In this document: in pieces, positions 34,235 to 41,691 of the stretch
Layout of the letters: each line of letters opens with the position of its first letter
How positions within the stretch are numbered: the first letter of the stretch is position 1
Origin: Pseudomonas segetis
GTDB lineage: Bacteria > Pseudomonadota > Gammaproteobacteria > Pseudomonadales > Pseudomonadaceae
Direction of reading: 5' to 3'
Assembly: GCF_900188155.1 (NCBI RefSeq)
Contig: NZ_FZOG01000009.1
Span: 1-64,000, forward strand
DNA length: 64,000 bases
Position numbers and translations under genes: made by a program
The notes under the pieces: generated by a model
Told to the model about the DNA's origin: nothing
Seen by the model: only the letters and a program-made list of their open reading frames with translations
Database searches by the model: none

Positions 34235-35227
34235 CTAGCTGCGAATAAACTTCAGCAACTCGGGATTGATGGCATCGGCATTTGTGGTGCACATGCCATG
34301 TGGAAACTTTTCAAAGACCTTGAGCGAAGCGTTTTTCAGCAGCTTGCTCGACAGCAGTGCAGAGTCGGCAATGGGCACTATCTGGTCATCGTCGCCGTGC
34401 ATCACCAGGGTCGGGACGTCGACCAGTCCAAGGTCTTCGGTAAAGTCCGTTTCGGAAAATGCCTTGATGCCGTCGTAGTGAGCCTTGGCCGAACCGTTCA
34501 TGCCCTGGCGCCACCAGTTTTGAATCATGCCTTGCGAAACGCTGGCGCCTGGGCGGTTAAAGCCGTAGAAGGGGCCGCTGGCAACATCCAGGTAGAACTG
34601 CGAGCGGTTAGCAGCCAGTTGCTGGCGGAAACCGTCGAAAACCTCGATGTCCAGCCCTCCAGGGTTGGCGGGTGTCTTGAGCATGAGCGGAGGCACTGCG
34701 CCGATCAGGATCAGCTTGGCCACGCGCCGTTGTTTTTGCCCATACATGGCGACATAGCGCAATGCTTCACCGCCGCCGGTTGAGTGACCTATATGCACAA
34801 CGTTGCGTAGATCCAGATGCTCCACTACGGCTGCTGCATCTGCCGCGTAGTGGTTCATGTCGTGGCCGTCGCTAACTTGGGACGAGCGGCCGTGGCCACG
34901 GCGATCATGGGCAATGACCCGATAACCAAGGTTGACGAAGTACAGGGCTTGGTTATCCCAATCGTCACTGCTCAGTGGCCAGCCATGATGAAACATGATG
35001 GGCTGGGCGTGCTTGGGGCCCCAGTCCTTGTAGAAAATTTCAACGCCGTCTTGGGTGGTCACTGTGTTCATGGTCATGACTCCTTGGTTGGGTTCTGAAG
35101 CGAGGGTTGTGGCGAGTGCGGCGAAGGGCACCGAAGCAAAGGTGGCCAGTGTTGCGGCACTCAAGCCGAGGAGCAGAAAGTCGCGCCGCTCCGGGTTGCT
35201 GGGTGCGAAATCATTGGAATTACTCAT
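34235..35227 (-). CDS. Exported alpha/beta hydrolase, non-heme chloroperoxidase-like
   Basis: This 330-residue protein is of the cofactor-free haloperoxidase/perhydrolase group. The catalytic triad is Ser in HIGHSTGGGEA, Asp in VMHGDDDQIVP and His in FPHGMC; the oxyanion region is HHGWPLSSDDWD. Unlike most family members it has an N-terminal extension of about 50 residues that looks like a Tat signal (ERRDFLLLG, then a hydrophobic run), so it is probably exported folded. A shorter form could start at MNTVTTQDG. It overlaps the upstream small membrane protein gene by four bases, so the two are coupled. Confidence 0.87.
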   Translation of the reverse strand: MSNSNDFAPSNPERRDFLLLGLSAATLATFASVPFAALATTLASEPNQGVMTMNTVTTQDGVEIFYKDWGPKHAQPIMFHHGWPLSSDDWDNQALYFVNLGYRVIAHDRRGHGRSSQVSDGHDMNHYAADAAAVVEHLDLRNVVHIGHSTGGGEALRYVAMYGQKQRRVAKLILIGAVPPLMLKTPANPGGLDIEVFDGFRQQLAANRSQFYLDVASGPFYGFNRPGASVSQGMIQNWWRQGMNGSAKAHYDGIKAFSETDFTEDLGLVDVPTLVMHGDDDQIVPIADSALLSSKLLKNASLKVFEKFPHGMCTTNADAINPELLKFIRS

Positions 35228-35490
35228 TGGGTGCTCCTAGCGAGGGTGCTTGGCCGATGCAGCCGCAGCTTCAGGCGGTAATGTGTTTGCAGGCGCAATA
35301 CATAGCCGAGCTTGAGCAGCGTTGGCCCCAGGATGGTCATGAGGTGCGCCACGACCAGGACGGTTATCGATAGGTATGCACTCAGGCCGTAGGCCAGCAG
35401 CCCACCAATCACCAGCATGGTCATGCCGCAAAACAGCAAGTAACTGGACAGCCTGAGTGCACTCCGGGGAGACTCGAAGAAAGTGAACAT
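35224..35490 (-). CDS. Small two-span membrane protein (PpyR-like?)
   Basis: This 88-residue inner-membrane protein has two hydrophobic segments (LSSYLLFCGMTMLVIGGLLAYG and YLSITVLVVAHLMTILGPTLL) and a basic C-terminus (THYRLKLRLHRPS). It recalls the small Pseudomonas membrane regulator PpyR in size and layout, but I am not sure of this. ATG 35490 fits GAGGGG at a normal distance better than the TTG six bases earlier. Its end overlaps the haloperoxidase-like gene by four bases, so the pair is translated together. Confidence 0.7.
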   Translation of the reverse strand: MFTFFESPRSALRLSSYLLFCGMTMLVIGGLLAYGLSAYLSITVLVVAHLMTILGPTLLKLGYVLRLQTHYRLKLRLHRPSTLARSTQ

Positions 35491-35552
35491 AGCCAATGCC
35501 CCTCACAGGGTTGCTCGGCGGGCGCCCTTGCGGACGCTCTGTTGAGGGTGTT

Positions 35553-36755
35553 TCAGGCCACTGGAATCATCGGGTCAGCAGCTGCCAGTGCCGTGGCACG
35601 ATCCGCAGCTGGCGGGTAGATCCAGATGCTGTTGATCTGGCTCTTGAGCTCCTTGGCCTCGTGCTTGATCAGCTTGACCTGGCGATCCCAGCCTTCGGTG
35701 TACACCGCGCCCCAAGCGCCTAGATCAAGACAGGTGACGTACTTGGGTTGCCGGTAAGGAGTTGGCGCTACGCCGAGCAGCTCTGCGGCAACGTTATTGC
35801 CTGCATGACGCCCCAGAGCGATTGCATGCTGGCAGGACATGGCGGCGAAGTTGCCCAGGTCATCGGTGGCGGCATAAGCAACGTCGCCTGCGGCGTAGAT
35901 ATGTTGCTGGCCCCTGACCTTGAGGTTTTCGTCGACATGCAGGCGGCCTTGGGCATCGCGCACGCTGGTCATCTGCTCAGTTAGCTTGCTGGCGCGGAAA
36001 CCCACAGTCCAGATTGCGGTATGGCTTTCGATATGACGGCCATCCGCCAGGGTTACACCGTTGGCATCCACCGCTGCAACTGTGGCGTTGAGTACCCATT
36101 CGATACCAAGGTGATCCGAGGCTTCTACTATGGATGGACGAATTTCATCTCCCATGGCAGCGGCGATCTGCGGCCCACGGTCGACGATGATCACGCGAAT
36201 CGCGGCGTCGTCTCCGAGAATCGCACGTAGGCGGGCGGGCATTTCCGTTGCGGTTTCGATACCGGTAAACCCACCACCGGCGATCACCACCGTGTTACGG
36301 GCAATGCTATCGGGCTGGTCCTTCAAGGATTTAAGGTGCGCTTCAAGGCGTGCGGCCGATTCAATTTCATCCACATCGAAAGCATAGGCATCCAGGCCCG
36401 GGACTGGTGGGCGGGACAACTGGCTGCCAGCTGCGAGCACCAGACGGTCATAGCTCAACACACCCTGGCCGCCATGCTCGTCACGGTAGCCGACCGTTCT
36501 GCCGAGTTCATCGAGATGTTCGGCTGTACCTTTGACAAAGCGCACGCCCACAGTGTCGAACAGCGCATCAAGCGGGGCGAACATAGTGTGGACATCGGTT
36601 TCGTAGAAGCGTGGACGAATGCGCAGCTCTGCCTGGGGCGCCAACAGTGTGATTTCCACATCGTTACGGTCGTGCATATCCAATAACCGGGCGGCGCTCA
36701 ATGCACTCCATACACCACCAAACCCCGCGCCGATGACCAATATTTGCTGTTTCAT
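35553..36755 (-). CDS. NDH-2-like FAD-dependent pyridine nucleotide oxidoreductase
   Basis: This 400-residue flavoprotein has an FAD-binding GxGxxG at the N-terminus (LVIGAGFGGVWSAL), a second dinucleotide fold (VIAGGGFTGIETATEM, about residues 160-175) and the FAD-contacting IYAAGDVAYA. It belongs to the type II NADH dehydrogenase-like family (Pyr_redox_2), which passes electrons to quinones, though the acceptor is unproven here. The start at 36755 is supported by GAGGAA; an upstream in-frame ATG (36782) lies before that site. A hairpin is present in its leader (36784-36807). Confidence 0.88.
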   Translation of the reverse strand: MKQQILVIGAGFGGVWSALSAARLLDMHDRNDVEITLLAPQAELRIRPRFYETDVHTMFAPLDALFDTVGVRFVKGTAEHLDELGRTVGYRDEHGGQGVLSYDRLVLAAGSQLSRPPVPGLDAYAFDVDEIESAARLEAHLKSLKDQPDSIARNTVVIAGGGFTGIETATEMPARLRAILGDDAAIRVIIVDRGPQIAAAMGDEIRPSIVEASDHLGIEWVLNATVAAVDANGVTLADGRHIESHTAIWTVGFRASKLTEQMTSVRDAQGRLHVDENLKVRGQQHIYAAGDVAYAATDDLGNFAAMSCQHAIALGRHAGNNVAAELLGVAPTPYRQPKYVTCLDLGAWGAVYTEGWDRQVKLIKHEAKELKSQINSIWIYPPAADRATALAAADPMIPVA

Positions 36756-36783
36756 GATTTGTTCCTCAGTAGAAGTGGCCAAT

Positions 36784-36807
36784 GACCCTGAAGCGTTCTT
36801 CAGGGTC
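36784..36807 (-). promoter_or_regulatory. Leader hairpin before the NDH-2-like gene
   Basis: GACCCTGAAG (36784-36793) pairs with CTTCAGGGTC (36798-36807) around a four-base loop, about 30 bases upstream of the start codon. It may affect translation or mRNA stability; no T-run follows on either strand. Confidence 0.4.
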
Positions 36808-36984
36808 GGCAGGACGACGTGTTGGTGCCGAAATACAGGAGCCCATGCTCGCTACGGCAAATCGTCTGCTCTGGATTAATCCTATTGGCGGGGCCTGGTG
36901 AACACACTTCTACATTGGGGTATCAGGGTTATGCGTCAGTGGCAGGAAGTTATACGAAGGTATCTGTTGTGGGCGGCTGATCGC

Positions 36985-37377
36985 TCAGCGTTTTGCCTGG
37001 AGGGTGGTCTCGATATGGCTGAGCAGTTTGTCAGCTGCAAAAGGCTTGGGCAGACACGCCACCAAATGGGGGGTAGCCGCCGTGATGCAAGGCGCTGCAC
37101 CTGGATAACCGGTAATAAAAATCACGGGAATGGTGAAGCCCTGGGCGTTGAGCTGTTCAAGCATTTCAACACCGCTCATGCCAGGCATCTGGATGTCGGA
37201 AATCAGGCAGTGTGTTTCCCAGGGGCCATTGGAATTTATAAAGTCCAAGGCACTGCAATAGCTTTTGACCTGATAGCCGCTGGAGCGCAATAAACTCTCC
37301 AGCGCGATTCGGATGGGCTCGTCATCATCGACAACCGCAATGACGGCCGTATTGCGCATTTGATTAGTTTGCATCAT
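36985..37377 (-). CDS. Single-domain response regulator (receiver only)
   Basis: This 130-residue receiver domain has no output domain. The acidic pocket is VVDDDEP, the phosphoacceptor Asp is in CLISDIQMPGMSG, Thr/Ser in FITGYPG, and the conserved Lys in CLPKPF. It is close to the receiver of FixJ-type regulators. It could relay phosphate in the network with the two histidine kinases at 38719-40500 and 41692-47208, whose kinase cores are of the same HEVNQP type. The start is one of two adjacent ATGs (37377 or 37374); upstream in-frame codons are poor in Shine-Dalgarno signals. A palindrome lies 64 bases upstream at 37441-37454. Confidence 0.85.
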   Translation of the reverse strand: MMQTNQMRNTAVIAVVDDDEPIRIALESLLRSSGYQVKSYCSALDFINSNGPWETHCLISDIQMPGMSGVEMLEQLNAQGFTIPVIFITGYPGAAPCITAATPHLVACLPKPFAADKLLSHIETTLQAKR

Positions 37378-37440
37378 GTGGGTCGCTCGTGACGGCGCCT
37401 GTTGATATTGCAAGATACGCCGTCTCATGGGACGGAGAAG

Positions 37441-37454
37441 TATACCTAGGTATA
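37441..37454. promoter_or_regulatory. Perfect 14-bp palindrome, candidate response-regulator site
   Basis: TATACCTAGGTATA lies 64 bases before the receiver-only gene. Its core ACCTAGGT recurs in related form (ACYYARGT) at 37593, 37635, 40653 and 40674, always in the intergenic regions of this signalling block. Confidence 0.55.
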
Positions 37455-37592
37455 TCGCATGCAGATCAAAGTCTAGAAGCCTCCAGGCAGGCCGCTCCGG
37501 CTGCCGGGTTGGGCTGTTCTGCGAACCTGGATGATATGCCCGGCCAGTACCCTGTCCCGGACAGGCGTGGACGTTTTTACGGTACTGGGCAT

Positions 37593-37642
37593 ACCCAGGT
37601 ACAGGCGCGCGCACTCAATGGATACTCCTGTTAAACCCAGGT
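37593..37642. promoter_or_regulatory. Two ACCCAGGT sites spaced 42 bases
   Basis: ACCCAGGT occurs at 37593-37600 and 37635-37642, each within a TAC/AAC-CCAGG-TACA context. They lie 130-180 bases upstream of the LysR gene at 37772. The 42-base spacing is about four helical turns. The rest of the 394-base gap (37378-37771) shows no gene I can support. Confidence 0.45.
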
Positions 37643-37771
37643 ACAACAGACCTTTTGTGGCGGCCTGGATAGGCTTGGAGCAGATCGTTTGGTTGTGCCG
37701 AGGCGGCGTAAGCAGCGATCAGGTTTCCAATCCACTCATCCGGGGCGATTTGCGCCCAGGCGGCGAACATA

Positions 37772-38707
37772 ATGAACAGAAATGATCTGCGACGTGCCGA
37801 CATCAATCTGCTAGTTGTCTTCGAGACGGTAATGCATGAGCGTAATGTCACCCGGGCCGGAGAGAAGTTGTTCCTTTGTCAGGGCACCATCAGTAGCTCG
37901 CTGGGCCGACTGCGCTCGATGTTCAATGATCCATTGTTTATCCGCACCGGCGGTGTGATGGAACCAACAGCGCGTGCCGAGGAAATCCACGCCCGCCTGG
38001 CGCCCGCCCTGGATGGCATCGCCGTGGCATTGAGCTGTGCCCAGACCTTCGATCCCTCGACCAGCGAGGACTGCTTTCATATTGGCTTGTGCGATGACGT
38101 CGAGTACGCGCTGTTGCCGGGCCTGATGCGTTCCCTGCGACTCGAGGCGCCCAATATCACCCTGGTGGTACGCCGTGTGGATCACCGGCAATTGCCTCAA
38201 CTGCTGACCTCAGGCGAAATATCCATGGGTACCAGCTTTGTCCAGGACTTGCCGGCCAGTGCCCACTGCAAGCGGTTGCGGTCGATGCAACCGATGTTGC
38301 TGCGTGCTGATGCATCCAAAAACGCGCTGACCTTGGATGATTTCTGCACACGCCCGCATGTGGCTGTGTCTTCGATGGGCAGTGTCATCGATGATGTTGA
38401 TCAAGCCCTGAGCGGGTTCGGACTACAGCGCAAGGTGGTATTGGCCGTGCCGCAGTTCAGTGCATTGCCCGCGCTGCTTGCGGGCAGCGATATGCTTGCC
38501 ATAGTGCCCGACTATGTGGCGGCCGCCATGGTTCGTGTCGATGGCATACGGGCTGAGCTTCCCCCCTTGAAATTGCCAGCACCGGAGCTGTCCATGGCGT
38601 GGCGTGGAGCAACCCACAACGACCCGCGTGAGTCTTGGTTACGTGCTTGTGTTCATCGTCACTTCAGCCAGCAGCAAGCCTCTTGCATTGCCCTGGCAGT
38701 GGCCTGA
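37772..38707 (+). CDS. LysR-family regulator (NodD/PcpR-like)
   Basis: This 311-residue LysR-type regulator begins with ADINLLVVFETVMHERNVTRAG and an HTH (QGTISSSLGRLRSMFNDPLF), a pattern typical of the NodD/LeuO/PcpR branch, which often regulates aromatic or exotic compound genes. The ligand domain follows normally and the length is standard. It is transcribed convergently with the PAS kinase gene, 11 bases apart, and away from the receiver-only gene. Its targets are unknown. Confidence 0.87.
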   Translation: MNRNDLRRADINLLVVFETVMHERNVTRAGEKLFLCQGTISSSLGRLRSMFNDPLFIRTGGVMEPTARAEEIHARLAPALDGIAVALSCAQTFDPSTSEDCFHIGLCDDVEYALLPGLMRSLRLEAPNITLVVRRVDHRQLPQLLTSGEISMGTSFVQDLPASAHCKRLRSMQPMLLRADASKNALTLDDFCTRPHVAVSSMGSVIDDVDQALSGFGLQRKVVLAVPQFSALPALLAGSDMLAIVPDYVAAAMVRVDGIRAELPPLKLPAPELSMAWRGATHNDPRESWLRACVHRHFSQQQASCIALAVA

Positions 38708-38718
38708 ACTTCAAGTCT

Positions 38719-40500
38719 TCAGCTCGTTACGGGTGGCAGGGACACACAAATGGTTGCGCCTTGCGTGGCATGTGGGTCGGCCCAGATCCTGCCACCGTGC
38801 TTTTCGATAATGGCGCGGCAGATGGGTAATCCCATCCCCATGCCTTGAGCCTTGGTGGTAAAGAAGGGCTCAAAAATATCTGGCAGCAGCAAAGGGTCGA
38901 TCCCGGGCCCGCTGTCGATCACGGCCAACAAGGGTTCTCCCTGAGCCGAGCAGCGTAACTGCACACCAAGACGGCGCTTTTTATCCTGGCCTGCCATGGC
39001 CTGCATCGCGTTCATGATCAAGTTGATAATCACTTGTTGCAGCTGGACCCGGTCACCATGCACCACAAAGCATGCATTTGGCAGTACTGCTGACAGCCGC
39101 ACGTTATGGTGCTTGGCTTCGGCGCGCATCAGGGCCAGTGATTCTTCCACCACCTCCCGCAAATCAAGGCTTCTGTATTGCGGGTCGTCCTTTTTGGACA
39201 GTGCGCGAATTCTCAGTATCACTTCACTGGCCCGGCGCGCTTCGGCCAACATGCGTTGAATGCAAATGGCTGCTTCATCGAGATCCGGCTGGTCGCGGCT
39301 CAGCCAGCGTAGACCTGCTTCACCATTGGCTGCCATTGCAGCAAGTGGCTGGTTGACTTCATGGGCGATGGAGGCGACCAGCTCACCCAGGGTTGTGATC
39401 CGTGTGATGTGCGCCAGCTCGATCTGTGAGCGGTGCAGTGCCTCTTCGGCAAGCTTGCTGGCGGTTACATCCATCAAGGCGCCGACGTACTCGCGGTTAC
39501 CACTACAGTCACGTACCGGGTGAGTGAGCATATGTACATACTTGATACGCCCGTCGGCCATCTGCAAGCGGTACTCAAGGTCGATCTTGGGTTCATCCTT
39601 GAGCACATCCCTGATTGCTTGTTCGATGATCGTCCTATCTTCCGGGTGGGTCTTGTCCACCAGGCTAAGCAAGGAGGGTCGCTCGTCTTCGTTAAATTCA
39701 AGAATGCGCCGGGCCTCTTCGGAACCATAGATTTCCCCTCCCGGCACTTTGATACCGATACTGCTGGTACGGCTGATGCGTTGCGCACCGGCCAGGAAGG
39801 CTTCGCTGCGGCGCAGGGCTTTTACGGCCTGATTACGTTCAGTGACATCGTTGTGTGTTGCCAGAATGCCCACCGGCTTGCCGCGTTTGTCGCGCAGCAG
39901 GGTGCAGCGGCTGGCGACGGTCATTCGTTCGCCATTGCGCTTGAAGCTGTCAGGTTCGCTTTCCCAACTGCCGGTCTGCAGCACGGTGGCTACTATTTCC
40001 TCCAGCGGCTGTTGGGGCTTTAGTCTTATCAGTTCAACCAGGTTCTTGCCGATGGCTTCGCTTCGGCTCCAGCCGTAAAGGGTTTCCGCTCCACGGTTCC
40101 AATGAGTCACCGTACCCTCCAGGGTTCGGATCATGATGGCGTCATGGGTTTGCGACAGCTGGCTGAGTTGAACATGCAGTTCGTCGTTGGCCGCTTTGTT
40201 CCTGAGCGCGAACAGGGCCGTGACACTGATCGCTATCAAACTGACCAAACAACGCGTAAAGGCCTGGCTGGTCGGTGAAATCGGATGGGAAATCCAGAAA
40301 GAGGCGATGGTGAGCAGCATGCAGCCCAGGGTGATGCCCAGTACGCCACGGTAGCTGAACACGGCCACTGACATCAGGATCACCGTGACATACAGCACTG
40401 CCACGGCAATGGTCAGGGACGTTGCCGTATCAATGATAAATATGGCTCCCGCCAGGACGATAGAACCGCGGCGCAAAAAGTTTTCTCGTGTCGTCTGCAT
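38719..40500 (-). CDS. Membrane PAS-domain sensor histidine kinase (FixL-like)
   Basis: This 593-residue kinase has an N-terminal membrane region of about four spans (residues 12-105, for example GSIVLAGAIFIIDTATSL). It has a PAS domain at about 115-235 (THWNRGAETLYGWSRSEAIG) and a second PAS/PAC at about 245-355 (YRLQMADGRIKYVHML). HisKA follows with the phospho-His at about 380 (SIAHEVNQPL), then HATPase_c with N-box (NLIMNAMQAM), DSGPGI and TKAQGMGMGL. The start MQTTRENF at 40500 is preferred to the more distant 40740, because the longer N-terminus is unrelated-looking and covers the promoter sites. It is divergent from a FixJ-type regulator, its likely partner. Confidence 0.88.
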   Translation of the reverse strand: MQTTRENFLRRGSIVLAGAIFIIDTATSLTIAVAVLYVTVILMSVAVFSYRGVLGITLGCMLLTIASFWISHPISPTSQAFTRCLVSLIAISVTALFALRNKAANDELHVQLSQLSQTHDAIMIRTLEGTVTHWNRGAETLYGWSRSEAIGKNLVELIRLKPQQPLEEIVATVLQTGSWESEPDSFKRNGERMTVASRCTLLRDKRGKPVGILATHNDVTERNQAVKALRRSEAFLAGAQRISRTSSIGIKVPGGEIYGSEEARRILEFNEDERPSLLSLVDKTHPEDRTIIEQAIRDVLKDEPKIDLEYRLQMADGRIKYVHMLTHPVRDCSGNREYVGALMDVTASKLAEEALHRSQIELAHITRITTLGELVASIAHEVNQPLAAMAANGEAGLRWLSRDQPDLDEAAICIQRMLAEARRASEVILRIRALSKKDDPQYRSLDLREVVEESLALMRAEAKHHNVRLSAVLPNACFVVHGDRVQLQQVIINLIMNAMQAMAGQDKKRRLGVQLRCSAQGEPLLAVIDSGPGIDPLLLPDIFEPFFTTKAQGMGMGLPICRAIIEKHGGRIWADPHATQGATICVSLPPVTS

Positions 40501-40652
40501 GGCGCCTGTGAAATCTGATCCAGCAACTGGGGCGTGGCACGTGCGGATTTGCGCAAAAGCGCTTCGAGCGAGAGCTGCGCAAGAGGCACGTACGGGATAT
40601 AAACGCGAATTGAGCTGGCAGAATAGGTTCCGCCAGACAGTGACGTAACTAT

Positions 40653-40681
40653 ACTTAAGTGTCCCTGGTTCATACTTAGGT
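40653..40681. promoter_or_regulatory. Tandem palindromes, 21-base spacing, in divergent promoter
   Basis: ACTTAAGT (40653-40660) and ACTTAGGT (40674-40681), each in an AT-flanked context (ATACTTARGT), start exactly 21 bases apart, or two helical turns. They lie between the divergent kinase and FixJ-type regulator genes. They match the palindromes near 37441, 37593 and 37635, and are likely binding sites for the FixJ-type protein. Confidence 0.6.
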
Positions 40682-40900
40682 AGTGTGGGCATCGCGCTGT
40701 CGAGGGAAAAGCGGCAAACTGCCAATAATGGAATCTTCACGGGTGCTTCAGGTCACGGGAGGCCTGGGTTAAAACGCAGGCGTCGCGCTGCGCCTCGAGG
40801 TTTGCTTACAGCGGCTTTGAGAGGTGCCGGGTGTGATCCTTGGGATATGTTATTGGGTATGCATGCCCTGCGTGCTGCTGGCCGAGAGACAGGAGGCAAG

Positions 40901-41575
40901 ATGAGTTCGTGGTCCCATTCAAAATCCGCCCAGGGTTCTGCCGAGCAAAAAGGACCGGTGGTCTATGTGGTCGACGACGACGCCTCGATGCGCCTGGCCC
41001 TCGATGGTTTATTGCGCTCCATAGGCCTGCAGGTGGAAACCTTTGAGTCCTCGCAAGAGTTCCTGGACTTCCCCAAGGGCAATGTACCGAGTTGCCTGGT
41101 GCTGGATGTCAGGCTTCGGGGAGAAAGCGGCCTTAATTTTCAGGAGCAGATTGAGAAGCACGGCGTGCAGATGCCCATCGTGTTCATGACAGGTCATGGC
41201 GACATCGCCATGACGGTCAAAGCGATGAAGGCTGGTGCCGTGGACTTTCTGGCCAAGCCGTTTCGTGACCAGGATATGCTTGACGCGGTTTCTGCTGCCC
41301 TGGTCAAGGATGGCCAGCGGCTTGCGTCACAACAGTCGATCGCCACGCTGCAGGCAGCCTATGCTTCGTTGACGGCCCGTGAGCGAGAAGTCATGGGCTT
41401 TGTCGTGGCCGGGTTGATGAACAAGCAGATTGCCTATGAGCTTAATCTCAGCGAGGTGACCGTCAAGGTTCATCGCGGGCAGGTGATGAGAAAGCTGACT
41501 GCGCGTTCGGTGGCCGACCTGGTCCGAAAGGCTGAAACCCTGGGCGTCAAGCCGCAGTCTCAAGCGTCCTCCTGA
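40901..41575 (+). CDS. FixJ-family two-component response regulator
   Basis: This 224-residue regulator has an N-terminal receiver (about residues 20-135) with VVDDDASM, the phospho-Asp in CLVLDVRLRGESG, FMTGHGDIAM and AKPF. The C-terminal LuxR-type HTH (about 150-210) has LTAREREVMGFVVAGLMNKQIA and SEVTVKVHRGQVMRKL. The start is firm: AGGAGG lies five bases before ATG 40901. It is divergent from the PAS kinase and followed by the giant kinase gene on the same strand, so it probably receives signals from both. The palindromes in the upstream gap are candidate targets. Confidence 0.93.
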   Translation: MSSWSHSKSAQGSAEQKGPVVYVVDDDASMRLALDGLLRSIGLQVETFESSQEFLDFPKGNVPSCLVLDVRLRGESGLNFQEQIEKHGVQMPIVFMTGHGDIAMTVKAMKAGAVDFLAKPFRDQDMLDAVSAALVKDGQRLASQQSIATLQAAYASLTAREREVMGFVVAGLMNKQIAYELNLSEVTVKVHRGQVMRKLTARSVADLVRKAETLGVKPQSQASS

Positions 41576-41691
41576 GCGTGCATTGAGGCTATTGCCAGTG
41601 GTTTTGCGGTCTATCTTGTTTAGCATGATGTGGGCGTATGACGAACAGCATGTCAGCCGCTTGCGGCAGGTAAACGTCTACCAATGGTCCG

